Positions 42,456 through 56,400 of a stretch of 60,971 nucleotides of DNA are shown here, in pieces (the stretch's first letter is position 1; the number at the start of each line of letters is the position of its first letter). A model generated the notes under the pieces. It was given only the letters and a program-made list of their open reading frames with translations. It ran no database searches and had not been told where the DNA came from. This DNA comes from an uncultured Ignavibacteriota bacterium (lineage in GTDB: Bacteria; Bacteroidota; Ignavibacteria; UBA10030; UBA8401), in assembly GCA_903884005.1 (NCBI GenBank), contig CAISDA010000046.1, positions 1-60,971 of the forward strand, written 5' to 3'. A program made the translations under genes and the position numbers.

Positions 42456-42746
42456 TTAAACATTCGCCAGAAGGTCGATCGTCTGACCCTCTTTCAAGGT
42501 GACCATCGCTTTTTTCCAGTCGGGACGCTTGCCGGGAATTCTTCCCTTCTTCGTCATCTGTGCCTTGCGTTTGCCCTTGTAGAGGATCGTGCGGACACTC
42601 GTCACGGTGACCGCAAATTTCTTCTCGACCGCCTTGGCGATCTCGATCTTGTTGGCGGTGCGCACAACTTCAAACGCATATTGACGGCTCTTGCCGAGCG
42701 CTGTCATTTTTTCTGTAAGCAGTGGTTGTATGAGAATTGCTGTCAT
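42456..42746 (-). CDS. rplW: Ribosomal protein L23
   Basis: The 96-residue L23 sits at the tunnel exit and is the docking site for trigger factor and SRP. It has ILIQPLLTEKMTALGKSRQY, AFEVVRTANKIEIAKAVEKK and VTSVRTILYKGKRKAQMTKK. ATG 42746 (MTAILIQPLL) is chosen because it gives the family start; the frame extends upstream over the rplD end without similarity. It has no strong ribosome site (GAGTGAA). It lies 40 nt after rplD. Confidence 0.96.
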   Translation of the reverse strand: MTAILIQPLLTEKMTALGKSRQYAFEVVRTANKIEIAKAVEKKFAVTVTSVRTILYKGKRKAQMTKKGRIPGKRPDWKKAMVTLKEGQTIDLLANV

Positions 42747-42786
42747 TGTCGTTTCACTCACGTCTAAAAAAGAAGTTCGGTTTTTA

Positions 42787-43416
42787 TTAATTCGCAAATG
42801 TTTTCTGAATCACATCCACCGAACTTTTTTGCAGCAGCAGAATGCCGCCGTTCAGAATTTCGTAGGTTGATGCTTTTGCCGCTTCAAGAATGCTGACACG
42901 GGCGATGTTGCGTCCGGACTTCAGTACATTTGTATCGATTTTCGGCACGAGCACGAGGATCTTTTTAGCATCGATCTTCAGGGCCTTGAGCAGTGCCGTC
43001 ATTGATTTTGTTTTCGGCTCGTCGAATGTGAAATCTTCGACCACAACGATCTGGCCGTCTTTCGCTTTGTACGACAGAGCCGATTTACGGGCCAGGCGCT
43101 TCACTTTTATCGGAAGCTTCACATTGTAATCGTGGGGATGGGGGCCGAAGATCGTGCCGCCGCCGATTTGCAGCGGGCTGCGCGACGTACCCTGACGGGC
43201 GCGTCCGGTCTTCTTCTGGCTGAACGGTTTTTTTCCGCCGCCATGCACATCGCCGCGTTCCTTCGTCTCGTGCGTTCCCTGGCGCTGATTTGCCATGTAT
43301 GACCGCACCGCCATATAGATTGCGTGATCGTTCGGGACGATCTCGAATACCGACGGGTCCAGTGTCACTGTTTCGCCGGACTTCGTTCCATCTTTTTTCA
43401 ATACATCAACAATCAT
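42787..43416 (-). CDS. rplD: Ribosomal protein L4
   Basis: The 209-residue L4 lines the exit tunnel, and in E. coli also represses the S10 operon. Core segments are HAIYMAVRSYMANQRQGTHE, GGGKKPFSQKKTGRARQGTS, GGGTIFGPHPHDYNVKLPIK and DAKKILVLVPKIDTNVLKSG. ATG 43416 (MIVDVLKKDG) is the natural start; the 34 codons upstream overlap the rplC end and lack similarity. It lies 46 nt after rplC. The hairpin before rpsJ would be a candidate target if L4 regulates this operon. Confidence 0.96.
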   Translation of the reverse strand: MIVDVLKKDGTKSGETVTLDPSVFEIVPNDHAIYMAVRSYMANQRQGTHETKERGDVHGGGKKPFSQKKTGRARQGTSRSPLQIGGGTIFGPHPHDYNVKLPIKVKRLARKSALSYKAKDGQIVVVEDFTFDEPKTKSMTALLKALKIDAKKILVLVPKIDTNVLKSGRNIARVSILEAAKASTYEILNGGILLLQKSSVDVIQKTFAN

Positions 43417-43462
43417 GATCAAATCACTTTCTTCAAAACGTTCTGTGTCGTACTCACAGCAA

Positions 43463-44083
43463 TTATTTTGTGATAGTAACGTACGTATTCTTTGCACCCG
43501 GTATCGATCCTTTGACAAGGATCAGATTCGATTCAGGGATCACCTGAATGACCTGCAGGTTACGCACCGTAATATTTTCAAAACCCATACGTCCCGCCAT
43601 GCGCATGCCCTTGAACACGCGCGAGGGATACGATGAACCGCCGATCGAACCCGGATGGCGCTGACGATCGGACTGACCGTGTGTTGCAAGGCCGACGCCG
43701 GCAAAATGATGACGCTTCACAACACCCTGAAACCCGCGTCCTTTTGATTTTGCCGAGACGTCCACCAGATCGCCTTTTGAAAAGACGTCGACTTTCACTT
43801 CGGCACCAAGTTTGAGGTCCAGATTGCCAATATTCTGAAATTCACGAAGCAAGCGGAGCGCTTTCACGCCGGCCTTCACGAAGTGGCCTGCAAGCGGCTT
43901 ATTGACCAAGCGCTCCGGTTTTTCGTCGTAGCCAAGCTGAACAGCCTCATAACCGTCTTTTGCTTTCGTCCGAATTTGAGTGACATAGCACGGACCCGCC
44001 TCGATGACGGTGCACGGCACAGCAATGCCGTTTTCATCGAAGACGCTTGTCATCCCAATTTTTTTACCTAATAATCCACTCAC
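43463..44083 (-). CDS. rplC: Ribosomal protein L3
   Basis: The 206-residue L3 is an early-assembly protein reaching the peptidyl-transferase centre. It has [60 protein letters not shown] and [20 protein letters not shown]. The start is GTG at 44083, 7 nt after a perfect AAGGAG. The conserved [13 protein letters not shown] loop near the catalytic centre is intact. It lies 97 nt after rpsJ, the longest gap within the S10 group, in which I see no feature. Confidence 0.97.
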   Translation of the reverse strand: MSGLLGKKIGMTSVFDENGIAVPCTVIEAGPCYVTQIRTKAKDGYEAVQLGYDEKPERLVNKPLAGHFVKAGVKALRLLREFQNIGNLDLKLGAEVKVDVFSKGDLVDVSAKSKGRGFQGVVKRHHFAGVGLATHGQSDRQRHPGSIGGSSYPSRVFKGMRMAGRMGFENITVRNLQVIQVIPESNLILVKGSIPGAKNTYVTITK

Positions 44084-44180
44084 AATAATACTCCTTGAGA
44101 ACGGTCAATGGAAACAGACCAACAATCGATACACGTCCGCGCACCCACCATGTGCGGCGCGGACTACTCTTAGTTCAAGA

Positions 44181-44489
44181 CTATACTTTTATTTCGACAT
44201 CGACGCCCGCGGGAAGATCGAGCTTCATCAGGGCATCGACGGTTTTGGCGCCGGATGTCAAGATGTCGATCAAGCGCTTATGCGACCGAGTTTCGAACTG
44301 CTCGCGCGATTTTTTGTCGACATGCGGCGACCGCAGGACTGTCACGACCGAACGCTGTGTCGGCAGCGGAATCGGGCCCGATACGACAGCACCGGTCGAT
44401 TTCACTGTTTTAATGATTTTTTCCGCTGATTTGTCGATCAGGTTGTGATCGAACGATTTCAATTTGATGCGAATCTTTTGCCCAGCCAA
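44181..44489 (-). CDS. rpsJ: Ribosomal protein S10
   Basis: The 102-residue S10 belongs to the small-subunit head and also forms the NusB-S10 antitermination complex. It has [40 protein letters not shown] and [20 protein letters not shown]. The start is TTG at 44489, 7 nt after GAGGAG; this gives the exact family length of 102. A GTG further upstream (44531) would add 14 unrelated residues and has no ribosome site. It follows tuf, with a hairpin in the gap. Confidence 0.96.
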   Translation of the reverse strand: MAGQKIRIKLKSFDHNLIDKSAEKIIKTVKSTGAVVSGPIPLPTQRSVVTVLRSPHVDKKSREQFETRSHKRLIDILTSGAKTVDALMKLDLPAGVDVEIKV

Positions 44490-44513
44490 AGTAGCGCTCC
44501 TCGGTCCGCTCCG

Positions 44514-44541
44514 TCCGGCGCCTGAATACACAAGCGCCGGA
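44514..44541 (-). other. 8-bp hairpin between tuf and rpsJ
   Basis: TCCGGCGC (44514-44521) and GCGCCGGA (44534-44541) with a 12-nt loop, in the 83-nt gap before rpsJ and 25 nt before its TTG start. No T run follows. It could be an attenuator, a processing site or a target for autoregulation of the S10 group. Confidence 0.5.
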
Positions 44542-44572
44542 TGGAAGCAACACGATAATTAGTTGAATCTGA

Positions 44573-45778
44573 TTATTCGATGATTTTTGTAACGACGCCC
44601 GAACCAACCGTGCGTCCGCCTTCACGGATAGCGAAACGAAGGCTTTCTTCCATGGCGATACTCGTGATCAACTCGATGGTCATGTTGTCCACGTTGTCGC
44701 CCGGCATCACCATTTCAACACCTTCGGGCAGCGCAACAACGCCCGTCACATCTGTTGTGCGGAAGTAGAACTGGGGACGATAGCCGTTGATGAACGGCGT
44801 GTGGCGTCCGCCTTCTTCTTTCTTCAACACGTACACCTGAGCCGAAAACTTCTTGTGCGGTGTGATCGAACCCGGTTTGGCAACGACCATGCCGCGCTCG
44901 AGATCGTTTTTTTCAACGCCGCGGAGCAGGAGGCCGGCGTTGTCGCCTGCACGGACCTGATCCAGTTCCTTGCGGAACATTTCTGCTCCGGTGATGACTG
45001 TCTTTTTGTGCTGGCCGAGACCGATGACTTCGACTTCGTCTCCGACTTTGGCTGTTCCGCGTTCGACACGGCCCGTACCGACTGTACCGCGGCCGGTGAT
45101 CGAGAACACGTCTTCGATCGGCATGAGGAACGGCTTATCTGCAGCGCGTACCGGTTCGGGAATATATGAGTCGACGGCATCCATGAGTTCCATGATGCAC
45201 TTCAGGCGTTCATCGTCGATGGCGCAATTCTCGGAGCATGCTTCGAGCGCTTTTGTTGCCGAACCGCGGATGATGGGAATGTCGTCGCCGGGGAAGCCGT
45301 AGCTTGTAAGCAACTCGCGCAATTCCATTTCGACGAGGTCGAGCAATTCGGGATCGGAAATATCAACTTTGTTGAGGAACACGACGATGAACGGCACACC
45401 GACCTGGCGGGCCAACAGGATGTGTTCTTTTGTCTGGGGCATCGGACCATCGGTGCCTGCGACAACGAGGATGGCGCCGTCCATTTGAGCCGCACCCGTG
45501 ATCATGTTCTTCACATAATCGGCATGTCCCGGGCAGTCAACGTGCGCGTAGTGGCGTTTCACTGTCGAATATTCAACGTGCGCCGTTGCAATCGTAATAC
45601 CGCGTTCACGTTCTTCAGGAGCATTATCAATACTGTCGAATGTACGAATGGCTGACAAGCCTTTTTTCGCCAGTGTCATTGTAATGGCTGCCGTTAATGA
45701 AGTCTTGCCGTGATCAACGTGGCCAATCGTACCGACGTTTACGTGCGGCTTACTGCGGTCAAATTTTTCTTTTGCCAT
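44573..45778 (-). CDS. tuf: Elongation factor Tu
   Basis: The 401-residue EF-Tu delivers aminoacyl-tRNA to the ribosome. GTPase motifs are [10 protein letters not shown] (19-28), the effector region [24 protein letters not shown] and FLNKVDISD (G4), followed by domains 2 and 3 ([33 protein letters not shown]). Length is normal. TTAAGGAG lies before ATG 45778. It is the only tuf gene in the window; a second copy beyond the tRNA genes at the right edge would be common but cannot be seen. It lies 63 nt after fusA. Confidence 0.99.
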   Translation of the reverse strand: MAKEKFDRSKPHVNVGTIGHVDHGKTSLTAAITMTLAKKGLSAIRTFDSIDNAPEERERGITIATAHVEYSTVKRHYAHVDCPGHADYVKNMITGAAQMDGAILVVAGTDGPMPQTKEHILLARQVGVPFIVVFLNKVDISDPELLDLVEMELRELLTSYGFPGDDIPIIRGSATKALEACSENCAIDDERLKCIMELMDAVDSYIPEPVRAADKPFLMPIEDVFSITGRGTVGTGRVERGTAKVGDEVEVIGLGQHKKTVITGAEMFRKELDQVRAGDNAGLLLRGVEKNDLERGMVVAKPGSITPHKKFSAQVYVLKKEEGGRHTPFINGYRPQFYFRTTDVTGVVALPEGVEMVMPGDNVDNMTIELITSIAMEESLRFAIREGGRTVGSGVVTKIIE

Positions 45779-45841
45779 GATGAATTCTCCTTAAGGGTAT
45801 TTAGAACATGAATGTTTGCAATGTCGTACAACTCACAGGCA

Positions 45842-47947
<2,106 letters not shown>

Positions 47948-48050
47948 AAATATCCCAACGTCCACACAGCACAGTACGCCGAATGAAACAGCTTGATAAC
48001 AAAAATAAATGATTACCTATACTTCCGCGGAAAAATCGCGAAATGTCAAA

Positions 48051-48521
48051 TTACCACTTGAAGTGTGCAAACGCTTTGTTCGCTTCAGCCATACGGTGTG
48101 TATCTTCTTTCTTCTTCACCGCACTGCCTTCGCCGTTGGCAGCAGCCAATAATTCAGCCGCAAGCTTCAACGACATGGATTTATCGGAGCGTTCACGAGC
48201 GTAGTTCAAAATCCAGCGGATAGCAAGAGCGGTTCGCCGTTCGGGACGAACTTCAGTAGGCACTTGATAGGTAGCTCCTCCAACTCTGCGAGCTTTCACC
48301 TCAATAACGGGGGATGCGTTGCTCATCGCCTTCTTGAAAACATCAATAGGAGGCAGATTTTTGTTGCGTTCGCCGACAATCTCCAGCGCATCATAGAAGA
48401 TGCCCTGCGCGGTGTGTTTCTTCCCGCTTTCCATGAGATTGTTGATGAAACGCGACACCAGCACTTCGCCGAATTTCGGATCAGGAGGATTAAAACGTTT
48501 AGTACTTGCTTTCTTTCTCAT
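48051..48521 (-). CDS. rpsG: Ribosomal protein S7
   Basis: The 156-residue S7 organises the 3' domain of 16S rRNA. Family segments are [60 protein letters not shown] and [20 protein letters not shown] with the end [15 protein letters not shown]. Length is standard. In E. coli S7 represses the str operon; the 103-nt gap to fusA has no clear structure. ATG 48521 lies 17 nt after rpsL. Confidence 0.98.
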   Translation of the reverse strand: MRKKASTKRFNPPDPKFGEVLVSRFINNLMESGKKHTAQGIFYDALEIVGERNKNLPPIDVFKKAMSNASPVIEVKARRVGGATYQVPTEVRPERRTALAIRWILNYARERSDKSMSLKLAAELLAAANGEGSAVKKKEDTHRMAEANKAFAHFKW

Positions 48522-48538
48522 CGGTCTTCAGATAATTG

Positions 48539-48910
48539 TTACTTTGGTCGTTTAGCGCCGTACTTAGAGCGGCCTTGTTTGCGTTCGCTTACACCGGCTG
48601 TATCCAGCGTGCCGCGAATAATATGATACCGGACGCCCGGAAGATCCTTCACTCTGCCGCCGCGGATCATGACAATCGAGTGCTCCTGCAAATTATGGCC
48701 CTCACCCGGGATGTAGGCTGTTACTTCAAGGCCATTTGTTAAGCGCACACGCGCAACTTTTCGCAAAGCCGAGTTCGGCTTTTTCGGTGTCGTGGTATAC
48801 ACTCTCGTGCAGACTCCGCGTTTCTGCGGATTCGCTTCGAGGGCCGGCGCCTTGCTTTTTACAGTGAGGCGTTGGCGACCCAATCGGACTAATTGATTAA
48901 TCGTTGGCAA
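48539..48910 (-). CDS. rpsL: Ribosomal protein S12
   Basis: The 123-residue S12 sits at the decoding centre. The conserved segments are [60 protein letters not shown] and [20 protein letters not shown]. The lysine of TPKKPNSA that changes in streptomycin-resistant mutants is the wild-type residue. The start is TTG at 48910, 7 nt after GGGAG, and the conserved PTINQL follows directly. A near-consensus promoter lies 45-73 nt upstream, so the str-S10-spc run begins here. Confidence 0.97.
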   Translation of the reverse strand: MPTINQLVRLGRQRLTVKSKAPALEANPQKRGVCTRVYTTTPKKPNSALRKVARVRLTNGLEVTAYIPGEGHNLQEHSIVMIRGGRVKDLPGVRYHIIRGTLDTAGVSERKQGRSKYGAKRPK

Positions 48911-48954
48911 AAACTTACTCCCAGCTTTAATATGGATGTAAAAATCAGCCTGAT

Positions 48955-48983
48955 AATATAAAAAAAATAATGATGCGTGTCAA
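48955..48983 (-). promoter_or_regulatory. rpsL: Near-consensus sigma70-type promoter of the str operon
   Basis: On the minus strand TTGACA (48978-48983), 17-nt spacer, TATATT (48955-48960). The predicted start near 48948 leaves a 38-nt leader to rpsL. Boxes and spacing are identical to the promoter at 23729-23757. Confidence 0.85.
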
Positions 48984-49084
48984 TACTTTTTAAATATTTT
49001 CTTGCTTTTTTTTACGACTCTGTGCATGCACCCGTCCAATGCGCGGTTTCCAGGCCTGGCCGTGGAGGTCGCGCCGAGGGCGGA

Positions 49085-52000
49085 TCACGCTGTGGTTTTT
49101 GTTTTTTTCCGCGTTTTCTTGATCACAAGCGTTTCGACCTCTTTCACGTCGCCTGCATCGACGATCGCGGCGGCTGGGCGCTCGGTAATGCGCACCGGCT
49201 TTTTCGACGTCACGATCACCTCGCGGAACTTCTTGAGGCCCGTGCCGGCCGGAATCAAATGGCCCATGATGACGTTCTCCTTCAAGCCAAGCAGATGATC
49301 CTGCTTGCCCTGGATGGCGGCGTCGGTGAGCACCTTCGTGGTCTCCTGGAACGATGCTGCGGAGATGAAGCTCTCCGTGGACAGCGAAGCGGACGTGATG
49401 CCCAGCAGCACGGGTTCGGACATTGCCGGCTCCGCATCGTGGGCTTCGATCAGCTTCTTGTTCTTCTTCTTGTATTCGACGTTGAGTTCCTTCACACGCT
49501 TCTTTTCGTGCAGCGTGTTGATCTTCAGCTTGGAGTCGCCCTTGTCGGTCACAAACACCAGTCCGTCCATCTTCGCGTTCTCTTCTTCGAACCGTATTTT
49601 TTCCACATAATCGTCTTCGAGGAAATGCGTGTCGCCTGCATCGGTGACGCGCACCTTCTGCATCATCTGGCGGACGATGATTTCGATATGCTTGTCGTTG
49701 ATCTTCACGCCCTGCATGCGGTACACTTCCTGGATCTCGTTCACCAGGTATTCCTGCACCGTGCTGGTACCCTTGATGCGCAGGATGTCGTGCGGATCGA
49801 TGGCGCCGTCGGACAATCGCTCGCCGCTGCGTATCGTATCGTTGTCCTGCACGAGCAAATGCTTGCCGACGGGGATAAGATACGTCACGCGGTTCGTGTC
49901 GTCGCCGTTGGGCGGATACACGTACACCGCGCGCGAGCCGCGTTTCTGGTCGCCGATCTTCACCGTGCCGTCCACTTCAGACACAATCGCGGGATCTGCG
50001 GGTGAACGGGCTTCGAACAGTTCCGTCACACGGGGCAGGCCGCCTGTGATGTCGCGTGTTTTGCCGATGTCGCGGGGGATCTTCACGAGCACCGTGCCGG
50101 CCTCGATCTCCTGGCCGTCGTCGATCATGATATGCGCGCGCGTCGGGATGATGTAGCTGGCCAGTTTCACTCCGGCCTTGTTCACGACCCAGATTGCGGA
50201 GCTGAGCGTTTTGTCTCGCGAATCGATGACGACCTTCTGGATATGTCCGGTCTGTTCATCGGGTTCTTCCCGGAACGTCACATTTTCGATCAGGTCTTCG
50301 TACTTGATAGTGCCGGAGATCTCGGAAATGATCGTGGCGTTGTACGGATCCCATTCGTAGATGAGCTGTCCTTTTTTCACATGGCCGCCGTCAGGCACCT
50401 GGAGGATCGCACCGTAGGGAACATCGTATTTCGTCAGCACGCGGTTGTCCGCGTCGACAACGAGCACGAGCCCGTTGCGCCCGAGGGCGATGAGACGCAT
50501 TCCTTCGTCTGTGTTGACCGTAATGAACTTGATGCCGTCATACTGCAGCGTGCCGTCGAATTTCGAGGAGATCTGCGACTGTGCCGCAATCATGCTGGCC
50601 GTGCCGCCCGTATGGAACGTGCGGAGCGTCAGCTGCGTGCCAGGTTCGCCGATGGACTGCGCCGCGACGATGCCGACGGTTTCGCCGACTTCCACGATCT
50701 TGCTTGTGGTCAGGTTGCGTCCGTAGCATTTGCCGCACACGCCGCGTTTGGCTTCGCATGTGAGCACCGAGCGGATCTCGACTTCTTCGAGGGCCGAATC
50801 GGAGATCGCCTGCGCGACATCCTCGTCGATGATATCGCCCGACTTCACGTAGAGAACGCCCGTAGCGGGATCTTTCACATCATGCACCGCAACGCGTCCC
50901 ACGATGCGTTCGGCGAGCGGTTCCTTAATGTCTTCTCCCTCTTTCAAGGGCCCGGTGAGCACGCCGCGGAGCGCTCCGCAATCGACGGAGGTGATAATGG
51001 CATCCTGCGCCACATCGACCAGGCGGCGCGTCAGGTAGCCCGCGTCAGCCGTCTTCAGCGCGGTATCGGCCAAGCCTTTACGCGCACCGTGCGTCGAGAT
51101 GAAATATTCGAGGATCGAGAGGCCCTCGCGGAAGTTCGAGATGATCGGGTTTTCGATGAGTTCGCCTGTGGCGCCCGTCATCGATTTTTGCGGCTTGGCC
51201 ATCAACCCGCGCATACCGGCGAGCTGGCGAACCTGTTCTTTCGAGCCGCGCGCGCCCGAATCAATCATCATATAGAGCGAATTGAATCCTTCTTTGGACG
51301 TCTGCAGCGATTCGAAGAGCCGTTCCGCGACACGGTTTGTCGTGCGCGTCCACAGATCGATCACCTGATTGTACCGTTCGCCGTTGGTAAGCACGCCGTT
51401 CTGGTACCGATTTTCGATCGTGTCGACTTCTTTCTGCGCTTTCTTGATCAGTTCTTCTTTTTCCTTCGGGATCGTGACGTCTGCAACGCTCACCGAGAGT
51501 CCGCCCTTCATGGCGTAGGTGAAGCCCAGCGTCTTCATGTCGTCGAGGAACCGCGCGGTGCGCAGGTTGCCGCACTTGCGGAACGCAATGGCGATGATCT
51601 GCACAAGGCGCTTCTTGCTCAATAATTCGTTCAGGTATCCGAGTTCCTCGGGGACAATCTTGTTGAAGATCACACGTCCCGTTGTTGTCTCGATCATTTT
51701 TCCCCGCACACGGACTCTGATACGCGCGTGCAGCGCGAGTTTGTTCTCGTTGTGTGCGATGACGACTTCCTGTTCCGAAGAGAAGTTCATGCCTTCGCCC
51801 TGCGCGGCCGTGCGTGATTTCGTCAGATAGTAGCAACCGAGCACCTGATCCTGCGTCGGCGTCACGATCGGCGCGCCGCTGGCGGGTGACAGAATATTAT
51901 GGCTCGAGAGCATGAGCACACGGGCTTCGAGCTGCGCGTCGTACGACAACGGCACGTGCACCGCCATCTGGTCTCCGTCGAAGTCGGCGTTGAACGCCGT

Positions 52001-53401
52001 ACAGACCATCGGATGGATGCGAAGCGCCTTGCCCTCAACAAGCACGGGCTGGAAGGCCTGGATGCCGAGGCGATGCAGCGTAGGGGCGCGGTTCAGGAGC
52101 ACCGGGTGCCCGTCGATAATGTGTTCAAGAATTTCCCAGATCTCCTGGCCCTTCTTGTCGACCATCTTCTTCGCGCTCTTCACGGTCTTGGCGACGCCGC
52201 GTTCGATAAGCTTGCGGATGATGAACGGCTTGAAGAGTTCGACGGCCATGTCCTTCGGAAGGCCGCACTGATGCAGCTGCAGTTCCGGACCGACCACGAT
52301 CACCGAACGTCCCGAATAATCGACGCGCTTGCCCAGCAGGTTCTGACGGAAGCGTCCCTGTTTTCCCTTGAGCATATCGGAAAGGGATTTCAACGCGCGG
52401 TTATTGTCCGAGCGCACGGCGTTCACACGACGCGAATTGTCGAAGAGCGAATCGACGGCTTCCTGAAGCATGCGCTTTTCGTTGCGCAGGATGACTTCGG
52501 GCGCCTTGATGTCGATGAGCCGTTTCAAGCGGTTGTTCCGGATGATCACGCGTCGGTAGAGATCGTTCAGATCGGATGTCGCGAACCGTCCGCCTTCAAG
52601 AGGCACCAGGGGACGAAGTTCGGGAGGGATCACCGGAACGACGTCGAGCACCATAAAGTCGGGCCGATTCACCGGGCCGTTCTCGTTTTCGCGGAACGCT
52701 TCGATGACGCGGAGGCGTTTCAGGTGATCGGCTTTTTTCTGCGCGGGCATTTCGCCGGTTTTCACTTCGGCGCGCAGCTTGGCGGAAAGGAATTCGACAT
52801 CGACGCGTTTCAGCAGATCCTTGATGGCCTCGCCGCCGATCTTCGCGATGAATTTCCGCGGATCGTCGTCTTCCAGGTCCTTGTTCTTTTCAGGAAGCGT
52901 GTTGAGAATTTCGAAATACTGGTCTTCGGTAATGAGATCTTTTTCCTGAAGGCCGGTGGAACCCGGATTGATCACCACATAGGATTCGTAGTAGATGATG
53001 CGTTCGAGGTCCTTGTTCGTGATGCCGAGCACGTATCCGATCTTCGAGGGAAGCGACCGGAAATACCAGATATGCACGACAGGAACGGCAAGCCCGATGT
53101 GCCCCATGCGTTCGCGGCGCACGCTTTTTTGCGTCACTTCGACGCCGCAACGGTCGCAGATGATGCCCTTGTAGCGGATGCGCTTATACTTGCCGCAGTG
53201 GCATTCCCAATCGCGGGTCGGCCCGAAGATCTTCTCGCAAAACAGACCGTCCTTTTCCGGGCGGAAGGAGCGATAGTTGATCGTTTCCGGCTTGGTCACC
53301 TCGCCATAGGAGCGCGACAGGATCGCATCGGAGGATGCGAGGCTGATGGTGATCCGTGTATAATTTTTCTTTTTTTGTGAATCGAATGTTGTATAAGGCA
53401 T
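49085..53401 (-). CDS. rpoC: RNA polymerase beta' subunit
   Basis: The 1438-residue beta' subunit has the N-terminal zinc ribbon ([20 protein letters not shown], near residues 68-87), the catalytic [12 protein letters not shown] near residue 470 that binds the active-site magnesium, [17 protein letters not shown] of the bridge region, and the second zinc site [16 protein letters not shown] near 880. The end is basic ([13 protein letters not shown]). ATG 53401 ([11 protein letters not shown]) is preferred, GGAG lying 9 nt upstream; ATG 53416 is an alternative. The frame begins within the rpoB stop region, so the two are translationally coupled. Length and order are normal for FCB bacteria. Confidence 0.98.
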   Translation of the reverse strand: MPYTTFDSQKKKNYTRITISLASSDAILSRSYGEVTKPETINYRSFRPEKDGLFCEKIFGPTRDWECHCGKYKRIRYKGIICDRCGVEVTQKSVRRERMGHIGLAVPVVHIWYFRSLPSKIGYVLGITNKDLERIIYYESYVVINPGSTGLQEKDLITEDQYFEILNTLPEKNKDLEDDDPRKFIAKIGGEAIKDLLKRVDVEFLSAKLRAEVKTGEMPAQKKADHLKRLRVIEAFRENENGPVNRPDFMVLDVVPVIPPELRPLVPLEGGRFATSDLNDLYRRVIIRNNRLKRLIDIKAPEVILRNEKRMLQEAVDSLFDNSRRVNAVRSDNNRALKSLSDMLKGKQGRFRQNLLGKRVDYSGRSVIVVGPELQLHQCGLPKDMAVELFKPFIIRKLIERGVAKTVKSAKKMVDKKGQEIWEILEHIIDGHPVLLNRAPTLHRLGIQAFQPVLVEGKALRIHPMVCTAFNADFDGDQMAVHVPLSYDAQLEARVLMLSSHNILSPASGAPIVTPTQDQVLGCYYLTKSRTAAQGEGMNFSSEQEVVIAHNENKLALHARIRVRVRGKMIETTTGRVIFNKIVPEELGYLNELLSKKRLVQIIAIAFRKCGNLRTARFLDDMKTLGFTYAMKGGLSVSVADVTIPKEKEELIKKAQKEVDTIENRYQNGVLTNGERYNQVIDLWTRTTNRVAERLFESLQTSKEGFNSLYMMIDSGARGSKEQVRQLAGMRGLMAKPQKSMTGATGELIENPIISNFREGLSILEYFISTHGARKGLADTALKTADAGYLTRRLVDVAQDAIITSVDCGALRGVLTGPLKEGEDIKEPLAERIVGRVAVHDVKDPATGVLYVKSGDIIDEDVAQAISDSALEEVEIRSVLTCEAKRGVCGKCYGRNLTTSKIVEVGETVGIVAAQSIGEPGTQLTLRTFHTGGTASMIAAQSQISSKFDGTLQYDGIKFITVNTDEGMRLIALGRNGLVLVVDADNRVLTKYDVPYGAILQVPDGGHVKKGQLIYEWDPYNATIISEISGTIKYEDLIENVTFREEPDEQTGHIQKVVIDSRDKTLSSAIWVVNKAGVKLASYIIPTRAHIMIDDGQEIEAGTVLVKIPRDIGKTRDITGGLPRVTELFEARSPADPAIVSEVDGTVKIGDQKRGSRAVYVYPPNGDDTNRVTYLIPVGKHLLVQDNDTIRSGERLSDGAIDPHDILRIKGTSTVQEYLVNEIQEVYRMQGVKINDKHIEIIVRQMMQKVRVTDAGDTHFLEDDYVEKIRFEEENAKMDGLVFVTDKGDSKLKINTLHEKKRVKELNVEYKKKNKKLIEAHDAEPAMSEPVLLGITSASLSTESFISAASFQETTKVLTDAAIQGKQDHLLGLKENVIMGHLIPAGTGLKKFREVIVTSKKPVRITERPAAAIVDAGDVKEVETLVIKKTRKKTKTTA

Positions 53402-53418
53402 ACGCCTGGTCTCCATTG

Positions 53419-56400
53419 TCAATCAATTTTAATCTCAAGGCCCAATCCCTGCAGCTCGCGCACAAGCACGTTGAAGGACTCGGGAATATTGGATTCGGGA
53501 AGATTGTCGCCCTTGACAATCGCCTCGTACACCTTAGCACGACCGACCACGTCGTCCGACTTCACTGTCAGCATTTCCTGGAGCACATGCGACGCGCCGT
53601 ATCCCTGGAGCGCCCAGACTTCCATTTCTCCGAAACGCTGACCGCCGAATTGCGCCTTGCCGCCCAGGGGCTGCTGCGTAATGAGCGAGTACGGTCCGAT
53701 GGACCGGGCGTGGATCTTGTCGTCGACCAAGTGGGAGAGCTTCAGAATGTAGATGATGCCGCAGGTGACTTCCTGGTCGAACTTCTCGCCGGTGCGTCCG
53801 TCGAACAGCACGCTCTTCGAATCCGGATTGAGGTTCGCACGTTTCAGTTCTTCCTGCACATCTTCCCAGCTGGCGCCGTCAAAGATCGGCGTCGAATATT
53901 TTACGCCGAGCTCTTTGCCCGCCCAGCCGAGCGCCGTTTCGAACAGCTGCCCGAGGTTCATACGGGACGGCACGCCGAGCGGATTGAGCACAATGTCGAC
54001 CGGCCGGCCGTCGGGCATAAACGGCATATCTTCCTGCGGCACGATGGCCGCAACGACGCCCTTGTTGCCATGGCGTCCCGCCATTTTGTCGCCGACGGAA
54101 AGTTTGCGTTTTTTTGCGACGTATACTTTTGCCAGCTGCACAATGCCCGGCGGCAGTTCGTCGCCGAGTGTGATCTTGTTCTTCTCGTGCTTATAGGCTT
54201 CTTCGAGATGATTGAGCGCCTCGAAGTAATTGTCGTAGATTTTCTGAATGAGCGTGTTCTTCCGTTTTTCCTCGACCCAATCGGCGCGATAGTTCAACTG
54301 CGCCAGGTTTGAGTTGTCGGAAAACGTATCTTCCTTGAACATGACTCCGCTGCGATAGACGACGTTGCCGTCGATATCGCGCACGCCGGTCGATTTTTCC
54401 TCGCTCAGCAGAAGACCGAGTTTGCGTCCGAGCTTTTCGAAGTGGTCATGGATCTGTTTCTTGTGGTCCTTTTCAAGCTGGTCGAGACGTTTCTTGTCGT
54501 CCTTCTTCGTGTCCGCGTCCTTTTTCTTGCGGCTGAAGAGCTTTGTGGAAATGACGATGCCCTTCATGCCCGGAGGCGCTTTGAGCGATGCGTCTTTTAC
54601 GTCGCCCGCTTTGTCTCCGAAGATCGCCTTCAGGAGTTTTTCCTCGGGGGTCGGATCGGTCTCGCCTTTCGGCGTGATCTTGCCGATGAGGATGTCGCCT
54701 TCCTTCACTTCCGCGCCGATGCGTATGATGCCGTTTTCGTCCAGATCCTTCGTGGCCTCTTCGCTGACGTTCGGAATTTCACGCGTGAGTTCCTCTTCGC
54801 CGCGCTTCGTATCGCGCACCTGCAGTTCGAACTCTTCGATGTGGACGCTGGTATAGACGTCTTCGGACACGATGCGTTCATTGATGATGATGGCATCTTC
54901 GAAGTTGTATCCGCGCCACGGCATGAATGCGACCATCACGTTCTGGCCGAGCGCCAGTTCGCCGTTCTGCGTTGCGCAGCCGTCAGCTAGGACGTCGCCT
55001 TTTTTGAAGCGCTGTCCCGGGATGACGATGGCTTTCTGGTTGATGCATGTATCCTGGTTGGTGCGGAAGAACTTGATCAGACGATACTCGACGCGTCGCT
55101 TGTCTTCAAAGCTGATCAGGGCTTCGGTATTCGTTTCTTCGATATCATAGAGGACGACGATTTTCTCGCCGTTCACGTTTTCGACGACGCCGGAGCGTTC
55201 GGCAAGCACGCAGGTGCGCGAATCGCGAGCTACCTTCTCTTCGAGCCCTGTGCCGACCACGGGTGCGTGGGGCCGCAGGAGCGGAACAGCCTGGCGCTGC
55301 ATGTTCGAGCCCATCAATGCGCGGTTGGCATCATCGTGTTCGAGGAACGGGATCAATGCCGCCGCCGCGCTGACGATCTGCGTCGGGGCGATGTCCATGT
55401 AATTCAATTCATCGGGATTGCGGACCACGAAGTCGCCGCGGTGAAGAGCCGTGACGCGTTCCGCCGTGATGCGTCCCTTGTCGTCCATGGGCGTATTCGC
55501 CTGCGCGATCGTGAATTCGTCTTCCTGTTCGGCGTTGAGATATTCGATCTCGAGTGTGGCCTTGCCTTTTTTCACCTGGCGGTACGGCGTTTCGATGAAG
55601 CCGTACTCGTTCACGCGGGCATGGATGCACAGCGACGAGATCAACCCGATGTTCGGGCCTTCAGGCGTTTCGATCGGGCACAACCGGCCGTAATGCGTGT
55701 AATGCACGTCGCGGACTTCGAAGCCTGCGCGTTCGCGCGTGAGGCCGCCCGGTCCAAGGGCCGACATGCGGCGCTTGTTGGTGAGCTCTGCCAGAGGGTT
55801 GGTCTGGTCCATGTATTGCGACAGTTGGTTGGTGCCGAAGAACGCGTTGATGACGCTCGAAATTGTCCGGGCGTTCACGAGGTCCTGGGGCGAGAACGCC
55901 TCCTGATCGCGGATGTTCATGCGTTCGCGGATGGTGCGCACCATGCGGCTCAGGCCGACGTTGAACTGCGCCGAGACCTGTTCGCCCACGGTCTTCACGC
56001 GCCGGTTGCCCAAGTGATCGATATCATCGACGGACGCCTTGCCCTGCTGCATTTCGAGCAGGTAGCGGATGATCGCGATGATGTCTTCCTTCGTGAGCGT
56101 TGTGGTGGCAACGGGAATGTCCAACTTTAATTTTGCATTCAACCGATGACGGCCGACATCGCCGAGATCGTAGCGTTTCGGATTGAAGAACAGTTTGTCG
56201 ATGAGGTTCTTCGCCGTGTCCAGGTCGGGAGCGTCGCCGCTTCGGAGCTGCCGGTAGATGGCCTCGAGGGCATCTTCTTCGCTGTGGACGGCATCTTTCT
56301 GAATCGTGTTGGCGATAACGGAACGGTTGCCGCTTTCTTCCGATTTCAGCAGCTTAATTTTTTTGACTTCCGCTTTTTTGATTTTTTTGATGGACTCGTC

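Noticed and set aside
50132-53380. Two plus-strand open frames of about 495 codons opposite rpoC
   Set aside because: Antisense frames of rpoC, without ribosome sites or recognisable motifs.
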